This document shows positions 31,927 to 42,090 of a DNA stretch of 64,000 nucleotides, one piece after another. Where the stretch lies: contig NC_133658.1 of the NCBI RefSeq assembly GCF_037893015.1, forward strand, positions 171,403,711 to 171,467,710, in the 5' to 3' direction. This DNA is from Macrotis lagotis. Taxonomy: Eukaryota > Chordata > Mammalia > Peramelemorphia > Peramelidae. The position numbers and the translations under genes were made by a program. The notes under the pieces are model-generated. The model worked only from the letters and a program-made list of their open reading frames with translations, searched no databases and was not told the origin of the DNA. The stretch's first letter is position 1; every line of letters starts with the position of its first letter.

Positions 31927-31943
31927 AACTGCTGCAAGAATCT

Positions 31944-32930
31944 AAGGCAAGAGGTGATGATAATTCCTATCTTATTTTCCTCTAATGAATCACTAATATT
32001 CCAGTTCCTGCTTTGATTACTTTTTCTTATTCTGGATTTTCCTGGCACCAGCTCCTCCTTCATGCGTTGCCAGAATCAGAATGGACAGGTCTCAATTTTT
32101 ACTGTGGTGCAGAATTCCTGGAATAATGATTTGATCAATCAATGTCTGTCCTCTGAGCCACCTTGCAATAGTCTAGTCATGGCTCTGTCCCAGACAGTCC
32201 CTAATACAGGTGGCGAATTATGCACCATCTGACACTTCTCTTCCTTACAGGCCAGCATGGTGATCTTTTCTGGACACTTATCCCTGAGTTTACTAGGTAG
32301 GTTACTGTTTCATCACACTCTCTTCTGTATTCCAGGCTGAATGTTTGAAAGACCATGTGATAGCCCAGGGAACTCTTTGCTCACAGTATTGAATCTTCTA
32401 TGTTCTAATTGTGTGAGTTGGCATAGCTTCCTTAGAACATGAAAGTTTGGATCCAGCTTTTGACTTTGCATTCTTAAGAGAATGAAGATCCTTTGTAAGG
32501 CAATTCTTGGACCTCTTCGGATGATTGGAGAGACCCAGTCCTCAGCTGCTGGCTTTTGCTAATCGAATAGCTAGGAGTCAGGGCATCACCTCCTCGATAT
32601 CACGATGCTCTTTTTGAACAAAGGATCAGCAATAGCAACAACAATAAAGAGGAGGAACTGTTCTAGCTGAAACCTACTCTGGACCAGGATCAGTACGCTC
32701 CAGTCTGAGAGAGTAACTCTGAGATTCTTTCAGCACTATTCTTTACAACACTATTTCTTTGTAGACTAAGGGGAAAAAATCTATGAAACCTCATGCATGC
32801 CTCTTGCAGCTGCTAACAAATTTCAAAATAGGAGAGGAAAAAAATATACAGAAGTAATTTTAAAAAGAACTCAAATCACAACCAGGTTCTTGACCAAAAA
32901 GTTGTTCATAACAAAGAACACATTCATAGT
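31944..32930. other. Unassigned sequence
   Basis: The first 20 bases look like resumed L2. The remaining 950 or so have no recognised repeat or gene. 32060-32700 has balanced composition and could be single-copy. Confidence 0.4.
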
Positions 32931-33120
32931 ATTCTAGAATCACCCAATTTAAAGTTGGAAGGGTCCTTAGAGTCCAAAAAGAATCCTTATTGTACGATGA
33001 TTTCTGTTTGAAAGCTTCCAGTGAAGGGGAATACAAGACCTGTTGTTGCATTTCACTTTTGTGCAGCTCTAATTGTTAGAAAGTTCTTTTTTTTACCTCA
33101 AATCCTTCAATTTCTACCCC
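32931..33120 (-). mobile_element. CR1/L3 LINE, 3' end (antisense)
   Basis: 'tattctagaatcacccaatt', 'aaagttggaagggtccttag', 'gcagctctaattgttagaaa' and 'caaatccttcaatttctacc' follow antisense CR1/L3. Confidence 0.6.
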
Positions 33121-33482
33121 TTGTTCCAGGTTCTGCCCTCCAGGGCCAAATAGAAAAATACGGACTCTCTTCCACAAAACAGCCCCTCAATTAACAGGGT
33201 TGCTTATCTCTACCCCTTTCCCCCTCTCCACCTTTTTTCCTTTTTTTCTTTCTTCCCTACTTCCAAAGGATCATCATCTGACCCACACCCAGGCCCTTTC
33301 ACTAGTTATCCCAGTGAAAACTGGTTTAACTGGTATGGCCCCTATGTATTCTAAAGCTTAACTCTGCCCTTCTCCCACTACCAACCTCCACAGTTAAACA
33401 GTTAAGTTTCCTGGGTCCCTGCCTGCTTTTCTTCAATCCTTATTAGACAATTCAGTGAATCCCTGATTTCAGTGGTCTAGCC
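33121..33482. other. Unassigned, pyrimidine-rich sequence
   Basis: Possibly a continuation of CR1/L3 at the left. The rest is unassigned; poly-pyrimidine near 33210-33260. Confidence 0.3.
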
Positions 33483-33660
33483 CAATGGTGACAAACTCAA
33501 ATAGAAATGGATCCTTGTAGGCTGTCTATTGATGTAGAAAAACATAAATTAACATTACTTATAGTACTGTATTTTTATTGATTTTGTTAAACATTTTTCC
33601 AATTACATTTTAATCAGGTTCTGGCACTGCAGGGCAAATTCAATGCCTCTGGACACCAAC
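33483..33660 (+). mobile_element. hAT-like MITE family M, copy 3
   Basis: 'caatggtgacaaactcaaat', 'ccttgtaggctgtctattga', 'cattttaatcaggttctggc' and a possible right end 'gacacc' at 33652-33657. The most complete of the three copies. Confidence 0.55.
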
Positions 33661-34835
33661 CCATTGTTTTGGCTCATGGGTGACAGGGCATTTTCCTATT
33701 ATCATCATATCTTTGTCTGAAATGCCATTTAAGTTTGAATTGTGGGTGGCTTTGGTATCTTGACTTGAAGTGCACATCTTGCTGCATGTCCAAGTCACAA
33801 GTCTGCCTATGGACTGGAAAGTAGAGGAGCACCCATCTATGCACCTCCTTTTGGCATTTGTCCTGCTTCTGTGGCTATCATTCCTGTATAGATGTGTCAT
33901 TATCAATAAAAGATCCCCCATTATCCTATAGTATTCTATTACCTACCCGTATCTTCCTGAAGCTCTATCATCTTGATTTCTAGAGGTAGAGGAATTTCCC
34001 CATCTTTTTACCCATAGAATTCAGGCCAAGAAAATAAGGATGGGTTCTTTCTGTGGTGTCAATGAAGAACAACCCAGAGGTAGGATGTTATAAAGCTGTA
34101 ACTTAGAGGATTGGATATGGCGAGCAAATGATGGCTGTTAGGCAGTCCAACTCTGCTACCTTGATGGGCAAGTTATAACAGCATGCATTGCATTGAGTCT
34201 CTTCTACTTAAAAGATCTTGGCAGACATCAATGTACTATTAATCCCCTAAGCTTTCTGGATATTGTGGGTTCAGACATTCTCTTGAACTGCATATTTGGC
34301 TCAGTAGCTTGGAAACACATATCTATCCTCCAAGCAATCTCTTATCCCTTAGCCACTGTCCACTCAGCTGGCACAGTACCCATGTCTTCCCTTTCCATTT
34401 CTTAGTCTAAGAACTGTAACCAATCATCACTCCATAGCCTCTGGAAAAAAGAGCTATAAACAACAAGCTTCAAACCTGTCAGTGGGTTGGGAGGATGTCT
34501 AATGCAAGCATATGAAAACTTCCCCTGGCAGAATGGGCAGATGAGAACAATTTGTTTCAAGAGTCAGGAAGGCAGCTAAAGCAGTCACTGTGGAGCAGTT
34601 AGAGCTTGGTGAGGCATTGAAGACACCGAGATCATCCATTGCATACTGAGCCATCATCTGGACTTTAGTCTTGCCTCTGGACTCCAGAAGCTGAGGACTT
34701 TGTGCAATTTGGCCCTACTTAAATCCAATTCACAGCAAGTAAAGACATCCTATTCAGAAAACAAAGGACAAATAGCAACAATAATAATTAGTCGTCCACT
34801 CTGTCATTCCACTCACTGTCTTTATGACTTCCCAG
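33661..34835. other. Unassigned sequence
   Basis: Nearly 1.2 kb without a repeat I recognise. The 93-codon minus frame 33640-33921 and the 70-codon plus frame 34193-34405 have no known motif. Confidence 0.4.
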
Positions 34836-34839
34836 ACCT

Positions 34840-35010
34840 TAAAACTCACTTCTGTGGCTGCCATTCTTAGATATGTGTTGTCTCCCTCATTAGACTTTAA
34901 ACTCCTTGAAGTCAAGGATTATTTTACTTTTGTATTCATACTATCAGATTTTTGCACAGTATATTAAGTGAGTGCTTAATAAATATATTTCATTCATTCA
35001 TCCAGAAATG
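34840..35010 (+). mobile_element. L2 LINE, 3' end
   Basis: 'cattagactttaaactcctt', 'gaagtcaaggattattttac' and 'gagtgcttaataaatatatt'. Confidence 0.7.
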
Positions 35011-35094
35011 TTTACTATCAAAGTGCTTGGCACTGTTAAATGGTTCAATGTAAGAAAATGATACTTGTCAATCAATAAAAAAATCAAATAAACA

Positions 35095-35360
35095 AAATCA
35101 AACAATTTACTTAGTGCCTACTATGAGCTCTAAGTGTTGAGAATATAAAAGGAGTCAAAAGATAGTCCTTGCCCTCAAGAAGCTTGCAATCTAATGAGAG
35201 AGGCAACAGGCAAATGAATATATACAAACTAGGTATAAGCAAGGATAAATAGTAAATAATTAAATAGAGGGAAGGCACTGGAATTCAGAGATTGAAGAAG
35301 GTTTCAAGTGGAATTGTATCAGTGGAAATGACATTAAAAGTAGAGGCTAGATAATTCTTA
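35095..35360 (-). mobile_element. L2 LINE, 3' part (antisense)
   Basis: 'cttagtgcctactatgagct', 'ccttgccctcaagaagcttg' and 'agagggaaggcactggaatt'. It lies head-to-head with the preceding plus-strand copy. Confidence 0.75.
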
Positions 35361-35399
35361 TCATCTGAGTTGCTACTGTACCTTAAGGGACATGGTAGC

Positions 35400-35500
35400 T
35401 TTCCATCTGATTTGTAGATGAAACTTTCTGTATTTGTGGTTATCTCCTTTAGCATGTGAGCTCATAATAAACACTAAAATGCATTTTCATTCATTCATTT
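35400..35500 (+). mobile_element. L2 LINE, 3' end remnant
   Basis: 'tagcatgtgagctcataata' then 'aacactaaaatgcattttca' resembles the L2 terminus; weak. Confidence 0.4.
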
Positions 35501-36354
35501 AATACAAGCCGGCTGTCATTTTTTCTTTTGCTGATTATTGGCTTGTGTCTTAATGATATTATTTTCTGCTACTGAGCTGTAGTGTGGCTACAATCTAGGG
35601 ATTGTGGGGAAAAGGGAAAGATTAAGAAAGATGGAGATAGGGAGAAAGTGAGAGATACTCTGGAGCAGTTAGTTTTGAACAGGAACCAAAAGGAGAATGG
35701 GAGCACTAACTTTTAAGCACTTATCAATATACAAAAAGATCCTGGTTCTATTATTCTGGTCATTTAAGCAGATCTTCCCCCATTTGTAGTAGCATTTTTC
35801 TAGAACTCTCTCTTACCTTGGGTGACCCCAAGTCTATTTACAACAGACTGAAACTGAAGCAAAGGTGCTTCCTTGGCAGGACAATATTCAGGAGTAAGAT
35901 CATGTGTCCAAAAAGAAGTAAAAATATTTTCCCCTTATGTCAAGTTCTAAGGGTCCATGGGCCTCTTGGAGCAATTATAAAATACTCCTTCAATGTTCTC
36001 GCCTATGAAAACTTGGTTCTGCCTAACCTCTCATTGGATTGACCATGACACTTAACTTTTGAAGAGGCAACACCCTCTAGAGAGGTTGAAGTGGTGGAGC
36101 AAGTGAGGACAAGAGACTTCTCACATATTTGTCAGTGGCCCTCTGCCTCCTACCCACCCTGGCACCCATTTCTTTTCCCTTTCTCTATTTTCCTCTTTTC
36201 TCTCCTTTCCATTCCCTCATCCCCCACCCCATCCTCTTCTTTCCTCTGTTTCTCTCTCTTTGACTCTTTTCCTTTCTGTCTTATTTCTCTTTCTCTGAAT
36301 CACCTTCTATGTTGGATTTTTTCTGTCTGGGGTTGTCTTTCTGTCTGTCTTTCT

Positions 36355-36356
<2 letters not shown>
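35501..36356. other. Unassigned sequence
   Basis: No recognised repeat or gene. It becomes pyrimidine-rich towards the CT array. The 129-codon frame 36091-36480 runs into the array and is not a gene. Confidence 0.4.

Positions 36357-36426
<70 letters not shown>
36357..36426 (+). repeat. (TC)n microsatellite
   Basis: About 34 uninterrupted CT units. Confidence 0.95.
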
Positions 36427-36428
<2 letters not shown>

Positions 36429-36714
36429 CCACCTCCCCTTTTTGCCTAAACCTTTGGGATTATTAGTATCTCCTACTTAGCTCACTTGTGATTCTTACTC
36501 CTCAAGAAGCCATTGCTCACCTTCCCCCTTTACATTTTAATAATATTGAATAGATTTGGAAGGGGTTTCAGATCTCTCATAGCATCTGAACCTCTCAACT
36601 TTGTAACAGACAGGCAAGGAAGTTCATTTAACAGATGAAGAAAATGATCAGTTTAATTGGACCACAGACCCATGTCTAATAAGTGACAAAGCTAGGATTC
36701 TACACTACCACAAG
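36427..36714. other. Unassigned, with a MIR remnant
   Basis: 36630-36710 ('cagatgaagaaaatgatcag', 'ataagtgacaaagctaggat') looks like worn antisense MIR. Confidence 0.4.
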
Positions 36715-36935
36715 TGGGTTGGTGAATGTTTAATAACCAGCTCTCTGGGGGAAAAAAAAGCAAGCATGGCATATTTTTGAGTTTAATCTGTGTTATTCAC
36801 ATTTGTTTCCTCATCACTTTCTTGTCTAGACGATCAACAAAATAATAAATCAAACCCTGATTCATACTGTTTGCTGATTGTTGAGGTATAAATGGTTTTC
36901 AAATGAAAATTGAACAATTGGCTGTTTCTAAACAG
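36715..36935 (+). repeat. Unclassified repeat family U, copy 4
   Basis: 'ggtgaatgtttaataaccag' at the left, 'aataaatcaaaccctgatt' at 36844-36862, then 'gctgattgttgaggtataaa' and 'gaacaattggctg'. Same orientation as copy 3. Confidence 0.6.
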
Positions 36936-37210
36936 TTCAAGCTATCTCCAGCAAGCCCCTGACTAGACCAACCTGCCAGAAAGGCAGATCTAATCTGTCC
37001 TGTGCTGATGTTCTACATCTAATTCTGCCATTCAGGGTTGCCATGGCCACAGATGCTGGTTTTGTCATTGATTCTCTCCCCCCCCCCCACCACCCAGTTA
37101 AAAAGTGATTCTCATATTATCTGACAAAGAGCTTCTTGGGGATATGAGTAGGGGACCTCTTTGTTCACATTCTATACTGTGCTAACCAGTAGAATGTTGG
37201 GCACAGAAGA
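36936..37210. other. Unassigned sequence
   Basis: Contains a poly-C run at 37078-37088. No gene. Confidence 0.3.
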
Positions 37211-37216
37211 AAATAG

Positions 37217-37460
37217 AGCTAGGTGGTACTACATAGGAATACTGGACATGGAGACAACACTGAGTTCAAGTCCTGACTCAATTACTTACTAGTTGAGCAA
37301 ATCATTTAACCCTCCCATCTGTAAAATGGGAATATAATAATTGTACTTATCTCTCAGGGCTGTTGTGAGTACTAAATGTGAAAATGTAAATTGCTTTATA
37401 AACCTAAAAGCATAATAAAAATGCTAGTAATAATAATAATATTAATAATTATAATAATTG
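37217..37460 (+). mobile_element. MIR-type CORE-SINE with (TAA)n tail
   Basis: 'gagttcaagtcctgactcaa', 'ctgtaaaatgggaatataat', 'cagggctgttgtgagtacta', then a TAA array at 37427-37460. A full CORE-SINE. Confidence 0.8.
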
Positions 37461-37584
37461 GAGTTAATAATGGTTTCTGCACTATTCCCCAAAGGCATAA
37501 ATGAAGTAATAATGTAGATTGGATACTTTGTGGAATATTTGTGTTGATATAAGTGACAGGTATTATTACTATCTATATGACCTT

Positions 37585-37806
37585 ATTGTTGCTAAGTTGT
37601 TTCAGACTCCTCCCATTTGAGTTTTTTTTGACAAAGATACTGAAGTGATTTGCCATTTTCTTCTTCAGTTCATTTTACAGAAGAAGAAACTGAGGAAACA
37701 GGGTGACTTCACCAGAGTTACACAGTAAGTGTCTGAGGCTGGATTTGAATTCAGGTCTTTCTGACTCCTGGTCTGGCCCTCTGTCCACTGTGCCACCTAG
37801 CTATCC
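37585..37806 (-). mobile_element. CORE-SINE with BovB-type tail (antisense)
   Basis: Tail 'ttgttgctaagttgtttcag', 'gacaaagatactgaagtgat', 'cttcagttcattttacagaa', 'gaattcaggtctttctgact', head 'gtgccacctagctatcc'. Confidence 0.82.
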
Positions 37807-38446
37807 TTAGGTTAGTCCTTTCATATTTCCAGAATCTTTATTTTCATATCTTTAAATGAAGGAACAGAGAGTCTGTGAGCTCCTTTCTACTGTCTACTCC
37901 ATGAACAAAGACTCCCACTGGCTACTTTATCCCTCTAAGATGGGCAGAAGGTGAAGAAAGTGAGTTAAGTTTAGGAGGTCTTCTTGGGATGGTTAGTGAC
38001 TCTTTCTTAAACTGAGCCACAATCAGGGCCAACATTGCAATAAAGACAAGAAGGAAAGGAGGGACCTTGGACAGGTACATGCTCCCCATCACTCCCTAGA
38101 AACTGGGAAGGGACTAGTTTTAGACAATCCATGGAATTATCACCTTTCAAAGGGGGCACAGCTAAAGATTCTGTAGATGTGGAAATGAATGGAGAACTGG
38201 ACCATGGACTGAACCACATGGGGACTACCTTAATAAGGGAGATTAGAAATATATTTACCCTTAAGAAGGAAGGTTAGGGATAAAGAGAAATATATACAGT
38301 GCAGAAAAAACTTGATATAGAAGTGGATTTGGGTAAAGAAAAGATAGACAAATCTCATTCATTATTCAAGTACAAAATAAAGAAAATATTTGGGATTTAA
38401 TGTATACAAGATACAAAAATTTATATAAATATATAAATACAACTAT
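37807..38446. other. Unassigned sequence
   Basis: No recognised repeat or gene. The antisense 70-codon frame 38007-38219 is not recognisable. Confidence 0.35.
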
Positions 38447-38459
38447 GAAATAACTCTTT

Positions 38460-38592
38460 TTTAAGGTTTTTTTCAAGGCAAATGGGGTTAAGTGGCTTGC
38501 CCAAGGCCACACAGCTAGGCAATTATTAAGTGTCTGAGGCCGGATTTGAACTCAGGTATTCCTGACTCAAGGGCTGGTGCTCTAGCCACCCC
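38460..38592 (-). mobile_element. WSINE1-like SINE (antisense), head-deleted
   Basis: Exact 13-base duplication 'gaaataactcttt' at 38447-38459 and 38593-38605. The element lacks the stretch between 'ggtgctctagcc' and 'acccc', so part of its tRNA-like head was lost after or during insertion. Confidence 0.9.
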
Positions 38593-38605
38593 GAAATAAC
38601 TCTTT

Positions 38606-39049
38606 ACAATTTTTTTGTTCTATTATTTTATTATGTATTCTATTCCTAACTTTGAATCTTAGATTTCTGGGGACACTGATAGATTATTTTGCTAGATGTC
38701 ACATAGCTTAGTGTGTGTGTCAAAACTTGAACAGAGGTCTTCCTGAATCCACAGAAAGGATACCTTGTAACCTGGCAATTATTAACTTTAGCTCTTAGAT
38801 ACCAGTTTTATAAGTTTCTTTTTTTTAATGGAACCTGGGAGTTCATCAGGCTCTGGGTGAGAAACTTGAATTCTTTTTAGCTTTTCAGACTGCCATTTTT
38901 TCCCAAATTAAAGTCTTAGAAAATTGTCTGTGGCACTCAGAAGTTGGGGTGCCTTGCCCTGGATCACAGTGCCAGGGTATGTCAGAGTTGGAACAGTATG
39001 TTAGCATATTATAAATCTTCCTTGCAATTGCTGCCCAAAAGATGTGGGT
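38606..39049. other. Unassigned, with a SINE scrap
   Basis: 38690-38760 ('gatgtcacatagcttagtgt', 'gaacagaggtcttcctgaat') is a worn antisense SINE. The rest is unassigned. Confidence 0.35.
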
Positions 39050-39280
39050 TCTTACTTTCTCTGGCACTCTGCCTGCCAGACCCCAACTGGTCTTTCTACC
39101 TCCTGACTCCTGATATTTTCAGACTATCTCCCATGTCTGGGGTGTTCTCTTTCCTCATCTCTGCCTCCTGCCTTCCTTCAAGTCCCAGCTATTACAGGAA
39201 ACCTTTTTTGATCCCTCTAAATTCTAGTGCTCTTTCCCTCTGTTGAATGTTTCCATTTTATGCTGTCTCTAGTTAATTTG
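39050..39280 (+). mobile_element. L2 LINE fragment
   Basis: 'ctcccatgtctggggtgttc', 'tccttcaagtcccagctatt' and 'aggaaaccttttttgatccc' follow L2. Confidence 0.75.
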
Positions 39281-39289
39281 TGCCAAAGA

Positions 39290-39595
39290 ACTCTAGTATG
39301 GATTGTGAGATATGAGAGATTCTGGCACAGGACTGCCTAGCATCATGTGCTCTCATCAAAGAAGGCTCTGTGTTCTATCATCAAAGCAGTAGTTCAAAAG
39401 AAATGTGAGACATGCAATTCTAGAGACATCTCCATCAATGAATTGTTTGGTCAAATGGGTTATTTGTGCCCATTTAGTAGACCTTTCCAAGTCTGTATTG
39501 GTCTGCTCAACCCCTGTCGATCACAATATACCTTGATCCCAATAACATGATGTCATTGGTCCTCTTCAAAAATGAAGGACAACAATATAGTCATT
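39290..39595 (+). mobile_element. RTE-like LINE 3' end bearing the MAR1 tail
   Basis: Contains 'gtctgtattggtctgctcaa', translating as C..CxRPFxxxIGL in frame 39347-39550. This resembles a zinc-knuckle-like tail (CxxCGRxFRxRIGLxxHxR) seen at the end of some LINE proteins. It then ends 'atgatgtcattggtcctctt' and 'caaaaatgaaggacaacaat', the 3' end found on MAR1 SINEs at 53359 and 48755. The LINE family name is uncertain. Confidence 0.55.
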
Positions 39596-39735
39596 TGCAT
39601 GTTGTCTCCCCTATTGGGGATTGGGAACTCTTCAAAGGTGAGGGCAGGGGACTGTCTTTTATCTTTCTTTTTATATGTAGTGTTTAGCAAAGTATCTACA
39701 CAGTAGGTACTTAAATGTTTATTGATTGACGGATA
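39596..39735 (+). mobile_element. L2 LINE, 3' end
   Basis: 'gtgagggcaggggactgtct', 'gtgtttagcaaagtatctac' and 'aaatgtttattgattgacgg'. Confidence 0.7.
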
Positions 39736-39839
39736 GACTGAGTGAATGAAGTCAACCCTCTTTTGTGTGTTCTCTCTGAAAGTGCTTCTCATCAGGGGAT
39801 TCAATACATAGATCAATATATGGATAATAAATACAAAAT

Positions 39840-40050
39840 AATAATGAGGTAGTTGAGAATGCTGTGCACTAATAATAGGGAAGATTAGGAAAGTATTGAT
39901 GTAGAAGATGGTGTCTGAGTTGAGTCTTATAAAGGAAGAGATTCTGTGCAGCAGGGGTAAGAAGGGAATGTATTAATCTGATGGCTAGAGCAATAGTAGG
40001 AACATGAGAGATGGGTGCCGTGTGTGAGGAACATCAAAAAAGCTAGTTTG
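39840..40050 (-). mobile_element. L2 LINE (antisense), left piece of an interrupted copy
   Basis: 'gaagattaggaaagtattga', 'gatggtgtctgagttgagtc' and 'gtgtgaggaacatcaaaaaa' in antisense L2 order. Continues at 41067 after three insertions. Confidence 0.75.
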
Positions 40051-40720
40051 GGTACATGCACTTTGATTCAGTAATGCCAGTAGGTCTGCATACCAAAGAG
40101 ATGTTGAAAAAGTATAAAATAATAGCAGCTTTGTTTGACGTGGCAAAGAATTGGAAATTAAGGGGATGTCTATTAATTGGGGAATGGCTGAACAAATTGT
40201 GGTATATGAATGTGTTGGAACACGATTGTTCTATAAAAATCATGAAAGGTGGAACTTCAGAATAATTTGAACTGAAGTTGAGTGAAATGAGCAGAATCAA
40301 AAGAACATCATACACACTTAGCAACAACATTGGGTAATGATCAGCTATAGTGGATGTGTTTATTTCAACAGTTAAATAATCAAAGACAATTCTAAAAGAC
40401 TTGTGATAGAAAATACCATCCATATCCAGAGAAGGAACTGTGGAATTTAAATGCAGACCAAAGCTTACTATCTTCAATTTTTAAAAGTTATCTCATGTAT
40501 TATGCTTTTTCTCTCTATTTTTTTCTGTTTTAATTTATTTGATTCTTTTTTGCATGTGTAATCTATAGTAGATTGTTTTCTGTTGGGGAGGGGCAGGGAA
40601 AGGAGGGAAGGAGAAAAATGTAAAACTCAAAACTTTGCAAAAAAATGATCTTTGAAAATTACCATTGCATGTAGCTGAAAAAATAAACAAAATATCTTTT
40701 TTTAGGATAATATCTTTTTT
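40051..40720 (+). mobile_element. L1 LINE, 3' end, inserted in L2
   Basis: 'gcaaagaattggaaattaag', 'ggggaatggctgaacaaatt', 'tgagtgaaatgagcagaatc', 'gggtaatgatcagctatagt' and tail 'ccattgcatgtagctgaaaa'. Target sequence 'gctagtttg' lies just left and 'actagttta' just right. The minus-strand frame 40043-40477 (144 codons) is antisense to it and not a gene. Confidence 0.88.
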
Positions 40721-40737
40721 AAAAAAAACTAGTTTAG

Positions 40738-40880
40738 GGGTGGCTAGATGGCACAGTGAATAGAGCACTGGCCTTGGGGTCAGGAGTACCTGGGTTCAAA
40801 TCTGAAATCAGACACTTGATAATTACCTAGCTGTGTGGCCTTGGGCAAGTCACTTAACCCCATTGCCTTGAAAAATCTAA
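40738..40880 (+). mobile_element. WSINE1-like SINE, stacked copy A
   Basis: 'ggggtggctagatggcacag', 'cttggggtcaggagtacctg', 'gcaagtcacttaaccccatt', A-tail. Preceded (40725-40737) and followed (40884-40896) by 'aaaactagtttag'. Confidence 0.92.
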
Positions 40881-40896
40881 AAAAAAACTAGTTTAG

Positions 40897-41050
40897 AGGC
40901 AGTTAGGTGGCACAGTGGATAATGCACTGGCCCTGGAGTCAGGAGTACCTGGGTTCAAATCCAACCTCAGACACTTAATACTTACTTAGCTATGTGACTT
41001 TGGGCAAGTCACTTAACCCCATTGCCTTGGAAACAAACAAGCAAACAAAC
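40897..41050 (+). mobile_element. WSINE1-like SINE, stacked copy B
   Basis: 'aggcagttaggtggcacagt', 'cctggagtcaggagtacctg', 'aacctcagacacttaatact', tail with CAAA/CAAG units. Right copy of the target, 'actagttt', is at 41057-41064. Confidence 0.92.
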
Positions 41051-41066
41051 AAAAATACTAGTTTGA

Positions 41067-41530
41067 CAAGATTGTAGAGTATAGAAATGAAAGTAATGAT
41101 AATGAGGCTGGAAATATGGTAGGGGTCCAGTATGTAAAAAGTCAACCAGGGGAGTTTATTCCTCTAGTTAAAAGTTGCCTTATGTATTATTTTTGGGAAT
41201 AAAAAGAGTTCATTCTAGAGGTAATAGGGAACCACTGGGAATTATTGAATAGGGGAGTAGCAGGGATAAACCTGGGTTTAAGAAAACTCATGTTGGCAGC
41301 TGCATGGAGGAGGAGAGATGAAGCAAGGACGTCAACTAGGTTATGAGTTAATTACAAAACACCAGAGGAGAGGTCCTAAGGAAAGGGGTGCCTGTGTGAG
41401 TTGTGAGAAAGGAACAGATGGGAGAGATGTGGAGGTAGAAAGGATGCGATTTAGCAACTGGTTAGATAAAGGGGGTGAGGGGAAGTGAAGAGTTCAGGTT
41501 AACCCTGAGATCAGGCAAGGGCTCTGATTC
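41067..41530 (-). mobile_element. L2 LINE (antisense), right piece
   Basis: Resumes with 'aagattgtagagtatagaaa', then 'gttcattctagaggtaatag', 'ggaaccactgggaattattg', 'gaagcaaggacgtcaactag' and 'gatgcgatttagcaactggt'. Confidence 0.78.
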
Positions 41531-42090
41531 AATTCCTAATGTGGGAATCCCCCTACACTGCTGATCACAAGGAGTCTCTGATTTAGCAGATTTATTTCAG
41601 TCTAGGGGCTTGTTGTGGTTAAAGTGACTTGCCCAAGATTATTGACCTAGGAAGGACTATGGACCCAGATTTTCAGAAAATCATGGTATCATAGATTAAG
41701 AGCTAAAAGGGATTTTAGAGGTTATTGAAGACAATCCTCATTTTACTCAAACAAAAAACTGAGACCAAGAGAGATTAAGATACATGCTCAAGGTTTCATA
41801 GTTAAGTGTCCTAGGCAAGATTTGTACTCCTATCTTCCAAATCCAGATTCCAAACCTAGAACTCTGTCTAGTACTAAATGGAACTTTTTATTTCTGTAGT
41901 GCAACTGAGCACTATAGTCATCAAACCGGGGATGCCACTATACCATTCATGAGGGAATAATATTTCAGAAAGATAAAGTCCAATATCACATAGTTAATAT
42001 CAGACAGAGGTAGAGGACTTGGATCTTCTGATTCTAAAAGTAGTGCTCTTTCCCTTCTATCAGTTTTACCCAAGAGTTCCTATCTATAAA
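41531..42090 (-). mobile_element. Cluster of worn antisense MIR-type SINEs
   Basis: Three antisense remnants by their 'acttgcccaag'/'acatagttaa'-type blocks: about 41610-41680, 41690-41890 and 41930-42070. Too diverged for exact limits. Confidence 0.5.

Noticed and set aside
36091-36480. 129-codon plus frame
   Set aside because: Ends in the (TC)n array, giving a run of SLSLSL; not coding.
40043-40477. 144-codon minus-strand frame
   Set aside because: Antisense to an L1 3' end, where long antisense frames are common.
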